From positions 9,255 to 73,254 of the forward strand of contig NW_020290053.1 in assembly GCF_003144195.1 (NCBI RefSeq): a stretch of DNA of 64,000 nt. Reading direction: 5' to 3'. Positions 20,801 to 33,238 of this stretch are shown here, in pieces. The stretch's first letter is position 1; each line of letters opens with the position of its first letter. The position numbers and the translations under genes were made by a program. The notes below the pieces were generated by a model. The model saw nothing but the letters and a program-made list of their open reading frames with translations, ran no database searches and was not told where the DNA came from. The stretch comes from Ceraceosorus guamensis. Lineage: Eukaryota > Basidiomycota > Exobasidiomycetes > Ceraceosorales > Ceraceosoraceae.

Positions 20801-22649
20801 ATTACTGGCGTGCCTGGTGGGGTGGATCGGCGGATGTGCGTGATCATTTTTCTTGCCATTACGCGGTCGAGAGAAAGTTCCTCCGGGTTGTACAGCGATT
20901 GGCCCTTCCTCTGCGTTGGCATCGGTTGGCTCTGCGTTCGAGCCGACGCCCAGAAGCGAGCGGGCAAAGTTTCCCCACGAGGCGTCGCCACACTGTTTGC
21001 GTATGAGACTCAGAAAGTCGAAAGACGCATCGTATTGATCAGTCTCGGTACGAGGGTAGGAGAGTATTCCTCCTTGATACAGCTTTTCCGCCACCTAGCG
21101 GTCCAAATTTGGGTCGGTCAGCGTGCGTTTCCAATGCGACACTGGAGACTCACATCCAAAATCCTTTTAGGGGACAAGCGCAACAAGCGTGAGGCTGACT
21201 TTTGTAGCTCGACCGTCGTGAGCGGATATGGTTTGCTGAAATGAAGAGCATGCTGTCCGGTGAGTGTTCGTTTGCGCGCTCACTGTCACTGCTTGTGGAC
21301 TCACAACTTGCTGACTTCTTTGCGCTTCACATCCTTGATGCGGCACATTTGTCCCCGACACGCGACTAGCCGCCTGCGCACATCGGCTTCCTCAAAGAGG
21401 TGACCGCGGTCCCACTTGAAGGTGACATCGACGCCGTCCTTTCGATGGTAGAGTGAGAGGTACCAGAAGGCTTCCGGCAAAAAAGTGATGGCGTCGACGT
21501 ATCTCTGCACGACGAAGGACAGGGTTGGAAATTGGCACGGGCCTAAATTGTCCCCCAAAGACCGCAAGGCGCGCGACAAAGAGGGCGTGAGGAACGGGGT
21601 GAACACGGAGCGTTTCGTTGTTCGCCTCCCTGCACTTACCCCAGCTCACGACCGCCTTGTTGAGTTCTCCAAATTCTTTTTGAAGGCGCAGAGTTTGCAA
21701 GCGGGTGAAAGCTGCACCCAACCGCAAGTCTAGCTCGATGCGCGCCTCCACCGCAGATGCTGCCAAGTGGTCGAGCGCAACGGGGGATCGCATAGCTGCG
21801 TGGATTTGACTGCGAGGGGCAATGATGGTGGAGGTGAGCGCTGCTCAAGGAGATGCGAAGGGCAGCGGTGCTGCACAACTCACGCTGCTACAATGGCACT
21901 AAATCTCGCCCTCTTGGTGATGATCCTGTGGTTGCCTTCCCTGCAAGCCATCTCGACCTCCTTGCCAATCATCTCGCCCTCCCTGTCGCAATCCGTCCAG
22001 ATGATCAATTCGTCCGAGGTTCTGGCTAGATTTTTGAGATTTTGAGCCACTTTTTCCAAGCCAGGCGTGACGAATGTGCGAAGAGGAGCATCGAACAGTG
22101 CAGAAGGTTGGCAAGATTGCCAGGATCGGTAGGAGGGAGGAAAGTCGTGGGAATAGAGGTGACCTCGCACGGACGTCATGACCACCGAGACGCCCCTGCC
22201 ATTGAGCGTGTAGGGAAAGCTGAGATTGCGAGTGTACTGATCCAGCGCTGGTTGCTGTCGTTGAAAAGAATGGGGAAAGCGATACGCCAGGCTTTAGTGC
22301 GATGGTCTTGTTCGCCACGCCTAGTCTAGCTTGGCGCGCTGCGTTCGTTCGTCTGTACAAGGACTCACCGACTGCGCACGACCTCCACTGAGTATGTCTG
22401 CGAGCGATTTGGCGACAGAGTCTGTCGAGACGGCAAGCGCGACTTGGTCAATGACACTGTGACACGACTATATGCGCGTATTTGCCTGCACCTCTCCCTC
22501 GCGATGCACCGATCGGGTGTGATCGTTGATTGTGCGGGGGGATATTGACTGATGCGCACCTGGCGCCATCTTGCTGGTGACCGAGATGCTCCATTTGATG
22601 TCCGACGCCAAGCCCACTCACGCTTCTCGGCCACACACAGCACCCTCAT
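17861..22649 (-). CDS. TOP3: DNA topoisomerase III with GRF and CCHC zinc fingers
   Basis: Type IA topoisomerase; with a RecQ helicase and Rmi1 it dissolves recombination intermediates in the nucleus. Eleven exons: 22649-22622, 22421-22369, 22254-21884, 21809-21640, 21542-21305, 21235-21154, 21094-20671, 20599-20013, 19923-18631, 18558-18451, 18367-17861. They join in one frame of 1,286 aa. The toprim domain starts MRVLCVAEK and has the metal-binding DCDREGE at residues 115-121. The catalytic tyrosine is Tyr327 in SYPRTETD, with PLTTVELQK just before it. NGIGTDATIAEHIE and LGMGLVLGYD are also typical. After a disordered Ser-rich linker come two GRF fingers (from about residue 1025 and 1105) and three CCHC knuckles (CFLCQQKGHWASEC, CFNCGQEGHWASEC, CFRCGQPGHWASSC). 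Intron 1 is 200 bp, longer than the rest. Divergent from BCS1. Confidence 0.93.
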
Positions 22650-23572
22650 CGTGTCAGCCCTCTGCAGCACGAAATTTGGGCGTTGGGCACTACCGACACT
22701 GTAACAGAGGACAATTCATCGAGGCACACATGCTGCGAGGCCGGATCAGTGGGCGTGCTGTCGCTCAGAGAGCCGCGTTGGCAGCTGAGACTGGCGAGGT
22801 TTAGGTGTGAGGTGTGACGAAGGGAGCATACAAGGAGGCCTCCGTTGACTAGCGGAGGTGCTACGACGCGTGAGAGGGCTGCGTGCGCAGCCTCGAGTCG
22901 ATGGTCAGTGCCAAATGGCGCCGAGGTGGAGTAGCGCGTCGAGATGAGAAAGAGATTGACACAGAGCTGGCAGGAGAGCAAATGCCAAGCCGCGAGAGTT
23001 GGTGGTCGCAGTGCTGGAGTGAAGCCAAGAGTCGCAGTCGCAGCATGGTGCAGTCAAAAGTGTTGGTTGCAGAGGGTCAAGGCCTTACTCGGTGCGGAAT
23101 CGACCCAGCCGCGCGTTTATTAACCTCGACGCGTCGTTCGTTGCCTTTCCCGTACGGTGAATTCAAGATCCACGATTTGGCCGGCCATCGCGCAAGGCAG
23201 AAGAGTGATCACGTGAGGTGGTGAGCATCAAGTCCGCGAGTCGCGAGTCACGAGTTGCTATAAGTCGTTGGAAAGCCGCCTTGCCGGAAGAAAGCTCGGC
23301 GGGTGTATGGAGGCAGGCAGGCAGGCAGCCAGCCAGCCAGCACCACCATTACCAACACACCCGACCGACCACGACGACCATCACAATCTCAGATCTGACA
23401 GACGAGGGAGTCGGCATCTGAATTTGCTACTTTCTGCTCGCGACTCCGACTCGAGCTGGTCGAATTCAGTCACCAATCTCACAATCGATGGGTCTGCTCG
23501 AAGGGCTGACGTCGCAGCACCAGCAGCCGCGATAAAGCTGCGAGGACTTGGGGCATTGCCCTGTAAGCAAGA
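22650..23572. promoter_or_regulatory. Divergent TOP3/BCS1 intergenic region
   Basis: The 923 bp between the two start codons presumably hold both promoters. A tetranucleotide microsatellite (GGCA then GCCA units) lies at 23312-23342. No canonical TATA box was seen for either gene. Confidence 0.5.
23312..23342. repeat. (GGCA)n(GCCA)n microsatellite
   Basis: About four GGCA units followed by three to four CCAG units, in the 5' region of BCS1. Confidence 0.8.
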
Positions 23573-23699
23573 ATGACGTTGGGATCCGTCGAGCAACAAG
23601 CTACAGGGGGCTCCTCTGCGCCTTCCCGCGACAACGATGCGCGATCGAGTCTCGCAATGGATGGCAACCCTGGCGCATCTGCAATTCCCACGTCGCAAA

Positions 23700-23731
<32 letters not shown>

Positions 23732-25546
23732 ACCCCTTCTGCCTTTGCGCTGTCTAATCTCGGCGGCTCCAACCAATTCCTTAGCGCTGGACTAGGTCTG
23801 ATGATCTTCGGCTCCTTTCTGGCCGTCTCTCAGCGTGGCATCAAGAAGGGCGCATCGCTAGCGCAAAGAAGGCTCCTCATCTCCCTCGAGATTCCTTCAA
23901 AGGACAAGAGTCACGCCTGGGTACTCGGCTGGCTCGGCAGGCAGGCCAGCTTGCAGAACGCTGCTGCTGCTGCTGCCCGCAGACAATCGCTTGGCAGCGG
24001 CAAGGGCAAGGAGAAGCAGCAGGAAAGCCTGAGCGTGCTGCTCGGGCTGAATCAAAAGGCCCACGCTTCTGCCACAAAAGTCTGGTCGCACGAACTGTCT
24101 GTCGAGACTTCGCTGGGTGAGATCAAGAAGCAGGCAGATCAAGCAACAGAGTCGAGCAAATCATCCGCGACTCCTCAGCAGCGCAGAGACAAGATGGAGT
24201 TCAACCTCGTGCCTGGTCCCGGCAGCCATTGGGTCAGATACAGGGGTTGCTGGATCAAGGTGAGAGTCGTGCTACGAAGGAAAAATCGTCAGACTGCACC
24301 CGCCATGTATCACTCTGAATCCCGTTCGGGCCCTTCATTGCCGCTCCCATGCAGCTGCATCGCGAACGCGCGACCAAGATGATCGATCTGTCCACAGGCG
24401 CTCCCTGGGAGACGCTCACCCTCACCACTCTGCGTTCCACCTCCCACATCTTGCCCTCGCTACTCTCTGAAGCCAAGCAACTAGCACAGGAGTCGATTGA
24501 AGGCAAGACGATCATCTACACCGCGTGGGGCACTGAGTGGAAGCCCTTTGGCAAGCCGAGGAGAGTCAGGGATTTGAGCAGCGTGGTGCTCAAGGACGGT
24601 CAAGTAGAGAGGATACAAGGCGACGTCAAGGCATTCTTAAATAGGGGAGAGTGGTACAGGCAAAGAGGTGCGTCAGGGATTGCACCTTGAAGCGCCCTTC
24701 TCCAAGCTCAATCGTTCAATGCATTGCCCCTTAGGGATACCGTACAGACGAGGATACCTCTTGTACGGCGCTCCAGGCTCAGGAAAGTCGTCATTCATCA
24801 CAGCGCTGGCCGGTTCCCTGGACTTGTCCATCTGCTTGCTCAATCTGTCTGAGCGAGGTTTGACAGACGGCAAATTGACCTATCTCCTGAGCAACCTTCC
24901 CGACGCTTCCATTTTGCTCCTGGAGGACATAGACGCCGCATTCCCATCTCGCACTAGATCGGGCGGGGAGGATGTGGGGGATGGCTTCGTGCCCGGCGTG
25001 ACCTTCTCTGGCCTACTCAATGCCCTAGATGGCGTAGCTTCGAGCGAGAGCCGTATTGTTTTCATGACTACTAACCACGCGGAACGCTTGGATCCTGCCC
25101 TGGTGCGGCCTGGCAGAGTGGATCTCAGCTTGGAGCTGGGCGATGCGGACGAACATCAAGTCAGGCTGATGTTCAAAAAATTCTACGCGGAAAGCGTACA
25201 GGAAGAGAATCGCAATGGGCGCCTCACAATTTTGCAGGACGAATTGGCCACGGCGGTGAAGCAGGAGACGAGCAAAAGGAGGCGGTTGTTCGGGCTGGAC
25301 CCCACAGGACGCTTTGCTACTACCACCCACGGGCCTTCGAGCCCCGTGAGTACGCCATCCACCAGCTCCAATCTCAACCCTACGCTATTGCCCGCGTCCA
25401 AGGGTGGCATATCGATGGCCGAGCTGCAAGGCCTCTTTATTCGCTTCCCGAATCATCCCGAAGAAGCCGTAAAATGCTTCAAGCACGAGAACGAGGCTCT
25501 TCGGGAGCAGCTCGCAGCTGTCAATGCGGATCCAGAACGCAATTGA
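23573..25546 (+). CDS. BCS1: Mitochondrial chaperone BCS1-type AAA ATPase
   Basis: Bcs1 is an AAA ATPase of the inner mitochondrial membrane that moves the folded Rieske iron-sulfur protein to respiratory complex III. Exons 23573-24259, 24355-24667 and 24735-25546; introns in phases 0 and 1; 603 aa. A single membrane segment (about residues 68-85, [19 protein letters not shown]) precedes the BCS1 N-terminal domain. Walker A is GAPGSGKSS (345-353) and Walker B is ILLLED (393-398), followed by IDAAF. Then come the sensor-1 region ([20 protein letters not shown]) and a second-region-of-homology arginine. The length exceeds the usual 420-500 aa because of an N-terminal extension with a Ser run coded by a (TCA)n microsatellite near 23700-23732 and an Ala/Gln/Lys-rich insert. 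Members of this family other than true Bcs1 exist in fungi, so orthology is likely but not certain. Confidence 0.9.
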
Positions 25547-25730
25547 TGCAGTCGGTCGCGAACAATGACCATCTTGCGCAGGCATCGTGCCGCACCAGCA
25601 AATGTTCTCAGCACCAAGGGCGCAACTGAGCATGGCAACCATGCCCACTCATCTATTTCTGGACCTTGCATGCGAAGCTTGCTGACATTACACTGCTGAC
25701 ATGCGGTGACATCAACATGCACTGCCGTCT

Positions 25731-28700
25731 CTACTGCTTCTTCTGCTTTTTGCCCGCCTTGGCGCCATTGCTTTGCGTCTCCGATGCTCCCTGCTCTCTA
25801 TTCCTCTTCTCGGAATTGCTGTTTTTTCCCTCCTTGTGACCGGTCGAGCTAGCATCGCCAACTTGCTTCCCATTGGTGCTCTTCTTAGTCACGCTGACCA
25901 GCTGTTTGAGCAGATCCCTCAATGCGCTAGAAGCGCCGTACTTTTGGCTATTCTTCAGCTCCACTGACAATTGCTCCAACGCTTCGGTTTTCCAAAGGCT
26001 GTGCGTTGCAGCGTTCGAGCCGATTCCGGCTCGACTGTGCTCCAGCAGGCGAGGCGTCGTCCTAGCAGCGGTCAGGCCCAATTTGAGCACCTCTTTGAGC
26101 CTATCCGACTTGGGCTCGAATGTCGAAGGCGCGCAAGCTTCCCGGATGTAATCGATGATAAAGTCTTGCAAACGCGCAACGTACAAAAGACCTTCTTGAG
26201 CCAGTGCAGCAGATTCCTGAAGGGAAAATGAGCGGTCGTTAGCCACGAAGCGGGACGCGTTCGATCGCCACACAAGATGTCACTCACGCTTTGAGCAAGC
26301 TGGGCCATCGGTGCAGAGATCAAACCAAACACCTCGCCCTGTCGGAAATTTCCAACCGTGCTTGCAGGAACGACGGCGGCAAACAAGTCGTCTCGCAGCG
26401 CCAAGGCTATGGCTGGCATTTTTCTCAGCACATTGGCGAAAAAGCCGAGCTTGACGGGACTATTCTTCTTGTCGATCCAAGCGGTCAAAGTCTGCTTGTA
26501 CAGCCCCGTCAGTGCCGAGGCGTCCAACGGCAGAGCGTCCGTAGCTCGGGACAACACGCATCGCGTCAGGTACTCGTTGGCAACGCTCAACAGCTCTTGC
26601 GTCTCCTTGCTCTGCGCTCTAAGCACATCGGCATGAATAGTCTGAAGGACCGGCAGAAGCTCCTCGACAGCGATACTGCCAGGAGTCTCTTTGCTCTTCG
26701 CGATGGTGTTGCGTAAAATGCTCGAAGCGCGAGCAATGACTTGGGCTCCTTCTTTATTCTCCGTCTCTTGTATGACTTGGAGAAGAGGTCCGACCATGCT
26801 CGCAACAAGGGGGTTGCTCGACACCCTTTTCGCATACTGTTCCAAAAGGTCCAGGACTCGCAGCTGGAACGCGACGGCTTCTCGTTTCGCCTCTACAAGC
26901 ACAAAGAGCGGTATCGTAGTCTAAGCTGACTCTGCTTGCTCGTATCCAAGGGCGCTCAGGGTATGCAGACTCACCAGCATCTTCCTTCTTGGCGCCTGCC
27001 CTCTCTCTAAATATTTGAGACAGCTTCTCATCAATTTTGAGCATCGCATCATCGTCCAGCAGCTCCTCCTCCTCTTCCTCGTCGCTCTCGCTCTCGTCTC
27101 CTTCACCCTCCTCCTGCTGTGCTTTGGAGGACTCTCTAGGAGCCAGCCCGCCCTCTTTGAGAGCCAATTCGAGCGCAGCGCGAAGCACAGGGTCCACCTC
27201 TGCATTCGCGTCTTCCGAGTCGAGCCCCAAACCGCTCTGAGAGGTTGCTGACGTATCGTCGTCGTCTTCTTCGTCCACTTCCGAGTCATCGTCACCGGAA
27301 GAGATTGCACCAAAGTCTAGCTCTTCCTCTCCAGAACCATCCACAGACATTGCGTCTTCTGTTGCAGCGTTTTCATCGTCCACTCCAAGTTGCTGCGATC
27401 AATCGCGCGGTAGCCGAGTCGGTCAGGGACGTCCAATCGCTACGCGAAGGTGAGTATTGCGGACTCACGCTGAACAACAATCGCAGCCCGCTATGATCCA
27501 CTTCAGGAATGAATGCTGACCATACGGAGGTGACGATGCTCCTAAGAAAGGCAGAAGGCAGCTCCAGCATGCTGACTAGCGTGTCGATGAGAAGTTCCAC
27601 CGCAGTCGGTTCGTCTGCTGAGTCCGACGGCTGTGCAGCTGGATCCGGCGAAATGAGTCTGGTAGAGCAATCCACCAACGGCTGCGCGGTGGTCGGGTGA
27701 TGTGGAGACGTGTATTAGCGCGCACCTTCTCACACCCATGCGATCTGATGATCCGAATCGTCGGAGCGCAAGTTTGTCTATCGAACAAGCTTCACCAAGC
27801 AACGTCTCCAAGCTCACCTCCAGCATTTCCTCCCCAGCTTGTTCTCCCCAGCTCCAAAGCATCGCCGCTCGTATCAAATCGCGGACGGCGGCAAAATGTT
27901 CCTTTTGACTCTCCCCATCGTGCGTCTTGCGAATCACCTCTTCCAATCTCTGCAGTTCCCTGCTCGCCGCGATCCTCCTCTCTGAAGGTGTATGTGCATC
28001 TTTAGCATCTGCGCGTTTGGGAGAGAGTCCAGAAGGTCCAAAGATTGGGACAAAAGTGCCAGAGGACTCGATGGATCGCAAGTCGGACACGAGCAAGTCC
28101 ATCCATCTACTACCGCTCGCAGCGTAGCCTTGTCTACGCGTCTTCTTGCCCGATGCATCTTCTGCGCGTCGGCGAGCAAACGTGATGATGGAGGCAAGCT
28201 TATGCTGAGAGCTGCTACTCGAGGCTGGGGGACAAGGCGATGCGGACTCACCCAACAAGACGATGTGGCTTAGCAACGCATCCGCACAGCTATAATACCT
28301 ACTCCTCGCCTCCTTTCGAAGGTGCTTAGAGAAGTCCGGGACGGGTCTGGTCTCGCTGAGAGTGCGCAGGAATTGTGTGTCGATCGTGTCTTTGCCGCCT
28401 GCCTGCGCCTGTTCGAACCATCCTCGAACAGCAAAGAAGCCCAACACCTGTCTGACGAGTTGCTCTGGCTTTTCGATTTTGCTGTTCCTAATCAGGTTCA
28501 AAAGCTGATCAAACGCCCACAATCTCTTCGCATTCATGCTCTTCGCTTCTCCTTGCGCATCTGCTTGGCTTCCTTCCGCAACGTGTGTATCTCTATTCGC
28601 CGCAGCGACAGAGTTATCGGCGGAACAAGCAAGCTGGATCAGATGATCTGCGTACTTTTGCACGCCTGCGCGATCCATCGAGCTCAGCAGCTGCTCTACC

Positions 28701-30371
28701 AGACGCTGCACGTGCGGCGGATTGGATTTGGCGCTCAGGAGCTGGGAAAGAATCAGGTAGCCCGTCGAGGAGTCATGGCGAACCAGGCGCAGAATGCTGA
28801 GTGTCTGTGCGCCGTTGGGAAGGATGCGTCGCGTGATGAGCGGCTGTGCAACGCACACCGGCGCGGCCTGGAGCACTCGGAACCGACTCACAGTCTTTTC
28901 CGCTGCAGCCTTCAATTTCCTCTCCTCTCCGCCCTTTCCACCGAGCGCGTTGATCCAGCTCCTCAGGAAGCCCTTGCCGATCAATCTTCCGCTCTCCAGG
29001 CTCGCTGCGTCCCCGCTCGCACCCGAATCCCTTTGGCAAATCTGCTCAATCAAGCTCTCCACGACCATGAATCCCTGAAACTTCTTCTCGCTCGAGCTTG
29101 TGGGAGAGAAGAGATTGTCGTCGAGGATGATTTGCAGCAAATGCGGTAGGTCCACTCTCTCGCCCTGACGCGCATCAGCATCAAAGTGTTCGCTAATGAT
29201 CTGCTTCCAGACAAAGTGCGGTTGCGTTCGAGAGTGACCTGCTGCTGCTGCTGCTGCTGCGGCCGAAGCTGGAGCCAGATTGGCTCCACGTAGTCCGTCG
29301 GCGTCTTGGGGGTCGTCGCGTGTGCTCGCCGCAGGCTGAACGTATCGCAGCAACTTGGCGAGGGCGGGCAGATTATGCCTGGACAGCAGCGTGGGCCCTG
29401 TGAGCGGCACAAGACACTGCACGTAGCTGCGCTTCTCCATCAAGCTCTGCACGCTCAGCAGAATGGCGATGCGATCAGGACCCTGAAATGTGGTGCTCTT
29501 GCTCTTGCCCTCGACTTGACCTAGCAGCATCTGTTTGGTCAGCTCGCATGCCAGCGCGGAAGAGATCTGAAAAGCTTGTTGCAGCAGCTGCTGAGCCACC
29601 CAAGCAGAGGGTTCCATCAACCAGCTCTTTGTAGCGTACAGATCCAACAGCACTTGAACGCAGCACCGAACGCTCTGTTCGACTTGCGCCTGCGCCTGCG
29701 CCTGCGCTTTGGACTCTCGAAGCAGCGCAAATGATCTGACGAGTGCGAGCACGCCGAACAATCTGGCAAACAGCGAGTTGCGTTCCTCTGCGCCCGACTG
29801 CTTCTTCTCCAGCGGGCAAGAGCTCAGCAAGAGTCGCAGCACATCTTGCGAGCCCAGCGCTGGCAGTTGAGCGATCAGCTTGCGGCATATGCCGTTAGGA
29901 TTGTGATTGTGACTCTTGTCAGCATACAATGTCATTCTCACGGCTGCAAGGCGATGAAAGGGGAGAGAGAGTGCGCGTGCGCGTGCGCTGACTCACCTCG
30001 GACAGTGCGACGGAGAAGCCGATCCTCGCGCTCTCCCTCGAACTGGCCAAACCTCTGATGAGCCTCTTGACGGTGTAGATCGTATCGCCATCCAGCGCAC
30101 CTTGCAACCTATCCTGTGTGGCTCGTAGCGCCTCTTCATCAGGCGTCAAGGAGATGATTGTGGATGATGTGTGCACGTGCGCGTGAGAATGACCAGCATC
30201 GGAGGAGGAGGAGGAGGAGGAGGAGGCGAGCAGGGAGACGAGTTTGGAAGAGCTGCTTAAACGCTCAGATGTCGAGGGTGAGGCTAATTGCCAGAACAGA
30301 GCCAAGGGCGTTCCGGATGAGCTGCTGCTGCTGTTGCTGTTGCTGTTGCTGTTGGAGGGCTGGACGGTCAT
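25731..30371 (-). CDS. POL5: DNA polymerase phi / MYBBP1A-like nucleolar protein
   Basis: Pol5/MYBBP1A proteins are nucleolar HEAT-like repeat proteins needed for rRNA synthesis and ribosome assembly; despite the name they lack polymerase activity. Six exons: 30371-29997, 29914-27818, 27681-27469, 27392-26975, 26892-26288, 26216-25731; 1,397 aa. Family marks: SGAEERNSLFARLFG near the N-terminus, long leucine-rich helices, PLVDCSTRL...LIDTLVSMLELPSAFLRSIV in the middle, an acidic tract (DDDSEVDEEDDDD and SDEEEEEELLDDD), AEAKREAVAFQLRVLDLLEQ, and a Lys-rich tail (GAKAGKKQKKQ) that suits nucleolar targeting. The N-terminus has microsatellite-coded Ser/Asn runs. The acceptor of intron 1 (29915) lacks a good pyrimidine tract but is the only one seen that keeps the frame. 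Convergent with BCS1, divergent from SEC20. Confidence 0.88.
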
Positions 30372-31172
30372 GATATGCTACTTGCTGCCTTTTGACCCGT
30401 AGATCAAGTGCGGCGCGCGAAGCGATGCAGGATTTGGGCCAAGAGTGGGAATGGAATAGATTGTTGCTGGAAGGGATCTCTGGAGCAAGACTGGTTGAGA
30501 GTTGGAGCGGAGTCGTGAGCGCGAGCGCGAGCGTGCAGGAAAGGGGAGCCTTTGAATGAAGGTGTGGCTGTGGGGGTGACTTTGGTGTGATACCGAGTGA
30601 TTTCTGTCAAACTGCATCCAAAAGGCCTGCTTGCATGCCTGCAGCTTGCACCGCCGCCGCCTCAAAGAGGGGGGAAAAAAAAAAAGTGGTGACACCGGCC
30701 TTGAAAGTGATGATTCGAATCAAAAATAATTCCAAAATAGCGCGCGCGCATCGCATGGGACGTGGTTATCGCGTCTCGCACGAAAGCATCACCAGTCACG
30801 TGAGCGTCGATCGAGTGGAGTGGACACGCGGGGCACGCGGCGCTGCATGCGTGAAGCTATGGATAGCTGTTCAGCTTCATCAATTTCAATCTGCGCCCCA
30901 TCGACCCAAACACTTTGACTCACAACTCGATCGTGACTTTTGGCTCCCTGCACCACTCAACTCAAAACTCACCCTACGCGACTTCATCCCGTCCACTTGC
31001 CATACACGCAGCCACCCCCATGACGCAGAGCACAGCGCATCGTGATCCAAGTCACACGCTCCCACAGCGAGTCGCGCATCATTGAGCACGCATCGACCGC
31101 GAATCGCTTACCATCGAGCACGCATCCCCATCCCCATTGCTTACTGCAGCTGCCCCACATTCTGCCCACGCC
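30372..31172. promoter_or_regulatory. Divergent POL5/SEC20 intergenic region
   Basis: About 800 bp between start codons. It includes an A11 run near 30677 and CG-alternating stretches, but no clear TATA box. Both genes are housekeeping. Confidence 0.45.
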
Positions 31173-32490
31173 ATGTCGACCCCCACCCACTCTGCGCTGC
31201 AGCAATCGCGCACATCCATCGAGCGTCGTTTGTCCGATCTTTCGACGCATCAGATTCCTCGCTTGCGATCATGCGACAGCGTAGCAGAACTGCAAGCGGC
31301 CGAAAGAGAGGGGAATGCGAGTGTGAGAGAGGCGAGGGAGTTGGTGCAGGAGATGAGGCTGGATTGCGATGAGCTGGAAGGCAGCGAAGCGCAAGAGTGG
31401 AGAGAGAGGATAGGGGAGATCATGGCACAGCTGGACAGGTGAGCCATCGCATTGCCTCGCATCGCATCGCGCGACGGGCGTCAAGAATGGGGTTTGCGAT
31501 GAGAGTCGAGATGAGATTGCCGTCTTTGCTGATTGTGCTGCGAGTCTGCTTGCAACGCGCACGCGCACCGCGCACCGCGCACCGCGCACCACGCACCACG
31601 CACCACGCACCACGCACCACGCACCACAGGTCACAGGCAGAGTGGAGGAGAGCACTGTTGATGGCCAGGCAAGTCATCTCTCGCTCCCACACCGCATCCG
31701 CACGCAGAGAGTTGGGCTTGGACTCAAAGTGAGTCGATGTGATGCGCGCACCTTTGCTTCCTTTTGCGCAATCACTCACACCTCACTATCCCACGTCCGC
31801 CCCCCAAGCTCGCAATACAATGCCAACTCCTCAAGTGCACAGACGCAAGCACAAGGCGATGACAAGCTGGCCACGGCATCGCAGTCAGTGACGGATGCAT
31901 TGCAGCGCACAGTGCAGCTCATGTCCTTTGAGCTTCAAAAATCATCCTACTCTTCCGCCTTGCTGGACGAATCCTCCAACTCTCTGCTCACGCTGCAATC
32001 CTCCTACACCTCCTTTGGCGATATCCTGCGCAATTCCAAAGGCTTGATTCAGAGCATGGAGAGGCAGGATCTGCTCGATGCTCTCCTGCTCCTCTTGGCT
32101 GCCCTATTCTTTGCAGGCTGCGTGGCTTACATTGTCAAAGTGAGGGTGTGGGATAGGGGCGTAGGCCTTCTCTCCTTTGTCTGGAGAGTGGTCACGCTGG
32201 GAAGGAGCGGCGGCGCGGCGGCAGGCAAGTTGAAAGAGGCTGCAAAGGAAAAGGCCAGCAGGTTGGCATTGCAGAGCAGCGCGTCGTCGGCCAGCAGGAG
32301 CTCGAAAGAGGCGCTCATCGCTGCTGCTGCTGCCTCCTCCACCACCGCCATCAACAAGGCTGCGCAGGCGCTCCAAGCCGCTTCTACTACGCATGCTGTC
32401 GACGATCCGATTGGGCATCAGCACGCCGACACGACGCACTCGCACAACTCCGACCATACGCCAAGAGAAGTGATTCACGAAGAATTGTAA
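31173..32490 (+). CDS. SEC20: SEC20-type SNARE of the ER
   Basis: Sec20 (BNIP1 in animals) is an ER SNARE for Golgi-to-ER retrograde fusion with Use1, Ufe1 and Sec22. Exons 31173-31438, 31630-31728, 31809-32490; both introns in phase 2; 348 aa. The N-terminal half is coiled coil (AELQAAEREGNASVREAREL). The Sec20 domain spans about residues 140-232: ATASQSVTDALQRTVQLM, then ELQKSSYSSALLDESS, then a juxtamembrane SMERQDLLDALL and one membrane helix (about 211-231). About 115 residues follow in the ER lumen, Ala/Ser-rich, ending in IHEEL. The final HEEL resembles the HDEL retrieval signal at the end of yeast Sec20. Intron 1 contains a heptamer tandem repeat. Confidence 0.85.
31557..31627. repeat. 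7-bp tandem repeat in SEC20 intron 1
   Basis: GCACCGC / GCACCAC units repeated about nine times, running up to the acceptor at 31629 (the acceptor CACAG follows the last unit). Confidence 0.75.
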
Positions 32491-32627
32491 CATTACGTTT
32501 CAGGGGTCCATCATCAATGCAACTATCGCCGCGCGATAACCATAGACAATCACGCGCGACCTGACGTTCCATCGAGCTGGCTCTCAGGTGTGCAAAGGTT
32601 GATATGTTCGAGGGGTGATGAAGCAAA

Positions 32628-32666
32628 GGAGTGAGGCGGAGTGAGGCGGAGTGAGGCGGAGTGAGA
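32628..32666. repeat. 10-bp tandem repeat
   Basis: Three exact copies of GTGAGGCGGA plus partial flanking copies, in the intergenic stretch between SEC20 and the minus-strand gene at 33238. Confidence 0.8.
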
Positions 32667-32922
32667 TGGAGGCTGAAAGGAGCCCAGGCGTGGGGCAAGC
32701 GCCTTGGCAGCAAATGAAGAGCATCGAAAAGGATTGTGGTGGCGTGCATAGGGAGTGCAAATGGTACAAGCAGCGGCAGGGGACTGGGCCGACTCTCAGC
32801 GGCATCGTCAAGGTGAGGGCAGTTTCCAAGATACGACCGCTTCGATGGTCTTCTGCCTGCATCCAGAGCCGTCGTCGTTGCTACACCTTCCTCAGCTTAT
32901 GCCTTTCCTGGCCGTGAGCTGC

Positions 32923-33238
32923 TTAGCCACTGCCGTTTGCATGACAAGCTGCTGCCTCGTCTGCGGTAAAGGTCAAGCAGTGCTGCGAATCCTTCTTGGG
33001 TTTGGTACCGTATGGCACGTAAGCTGTGCCGGAAAGAAGATGGGTGGGGACAGAGAGACTGAGCTGTCTGTTGCTGAGCGCTTTGAGCCACGTACGAAGA
33101 GCGAGCAAACTCACGAAGCTCCCTAGCCTCTTGATGCACACGCATCTCCTTGCTGGTGGGCGCTGCCGCGGCCGAAGCGATGTAGAGAAGCAGCAGAACG
33201 CCAGCAGAGAGGGTGCGGGCAGAAAAGAAGACGGCCAT
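32923..33238 (-). CDS. Very small secreted protein, two exons
   Basis: 74 aa from exons 33238-33115 and 33023-32923; intron 33114-33024 (GTGAGT donor, CGGCACAG acceptor, phase 1). The signal peptide (MAVFFSARTLSAGVLLLLYI then ASAAAAP) is cut before Ala-Pro. The mature peptide of about 48 aa begins TSKEMRVHQEARELP and continues PYGTKPKKDSQHCLTFTADE, ending CHANGSG with two cysteines in total. The frame without splicing gives 113 aa, but the spliced form is favoured by its strong donor and acceptor. TATAATA lies about 150 bp upstream. Function unknown. Confidence 0.6.

Noticed and set aside
28190-28262. Possible extra intron in POL5 at the GTGAGTCC near 28253
   Set aside because: Every acceptor in range either breaks the frame or leaves an intron of only 27 bp; reading through keeps the frame.
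28322-29149. Plus-strand frame of 275 codons inside POL5
   Set aside because: Fully antisense to a POL5 exon that carries family motifs; typical codon-shadow.
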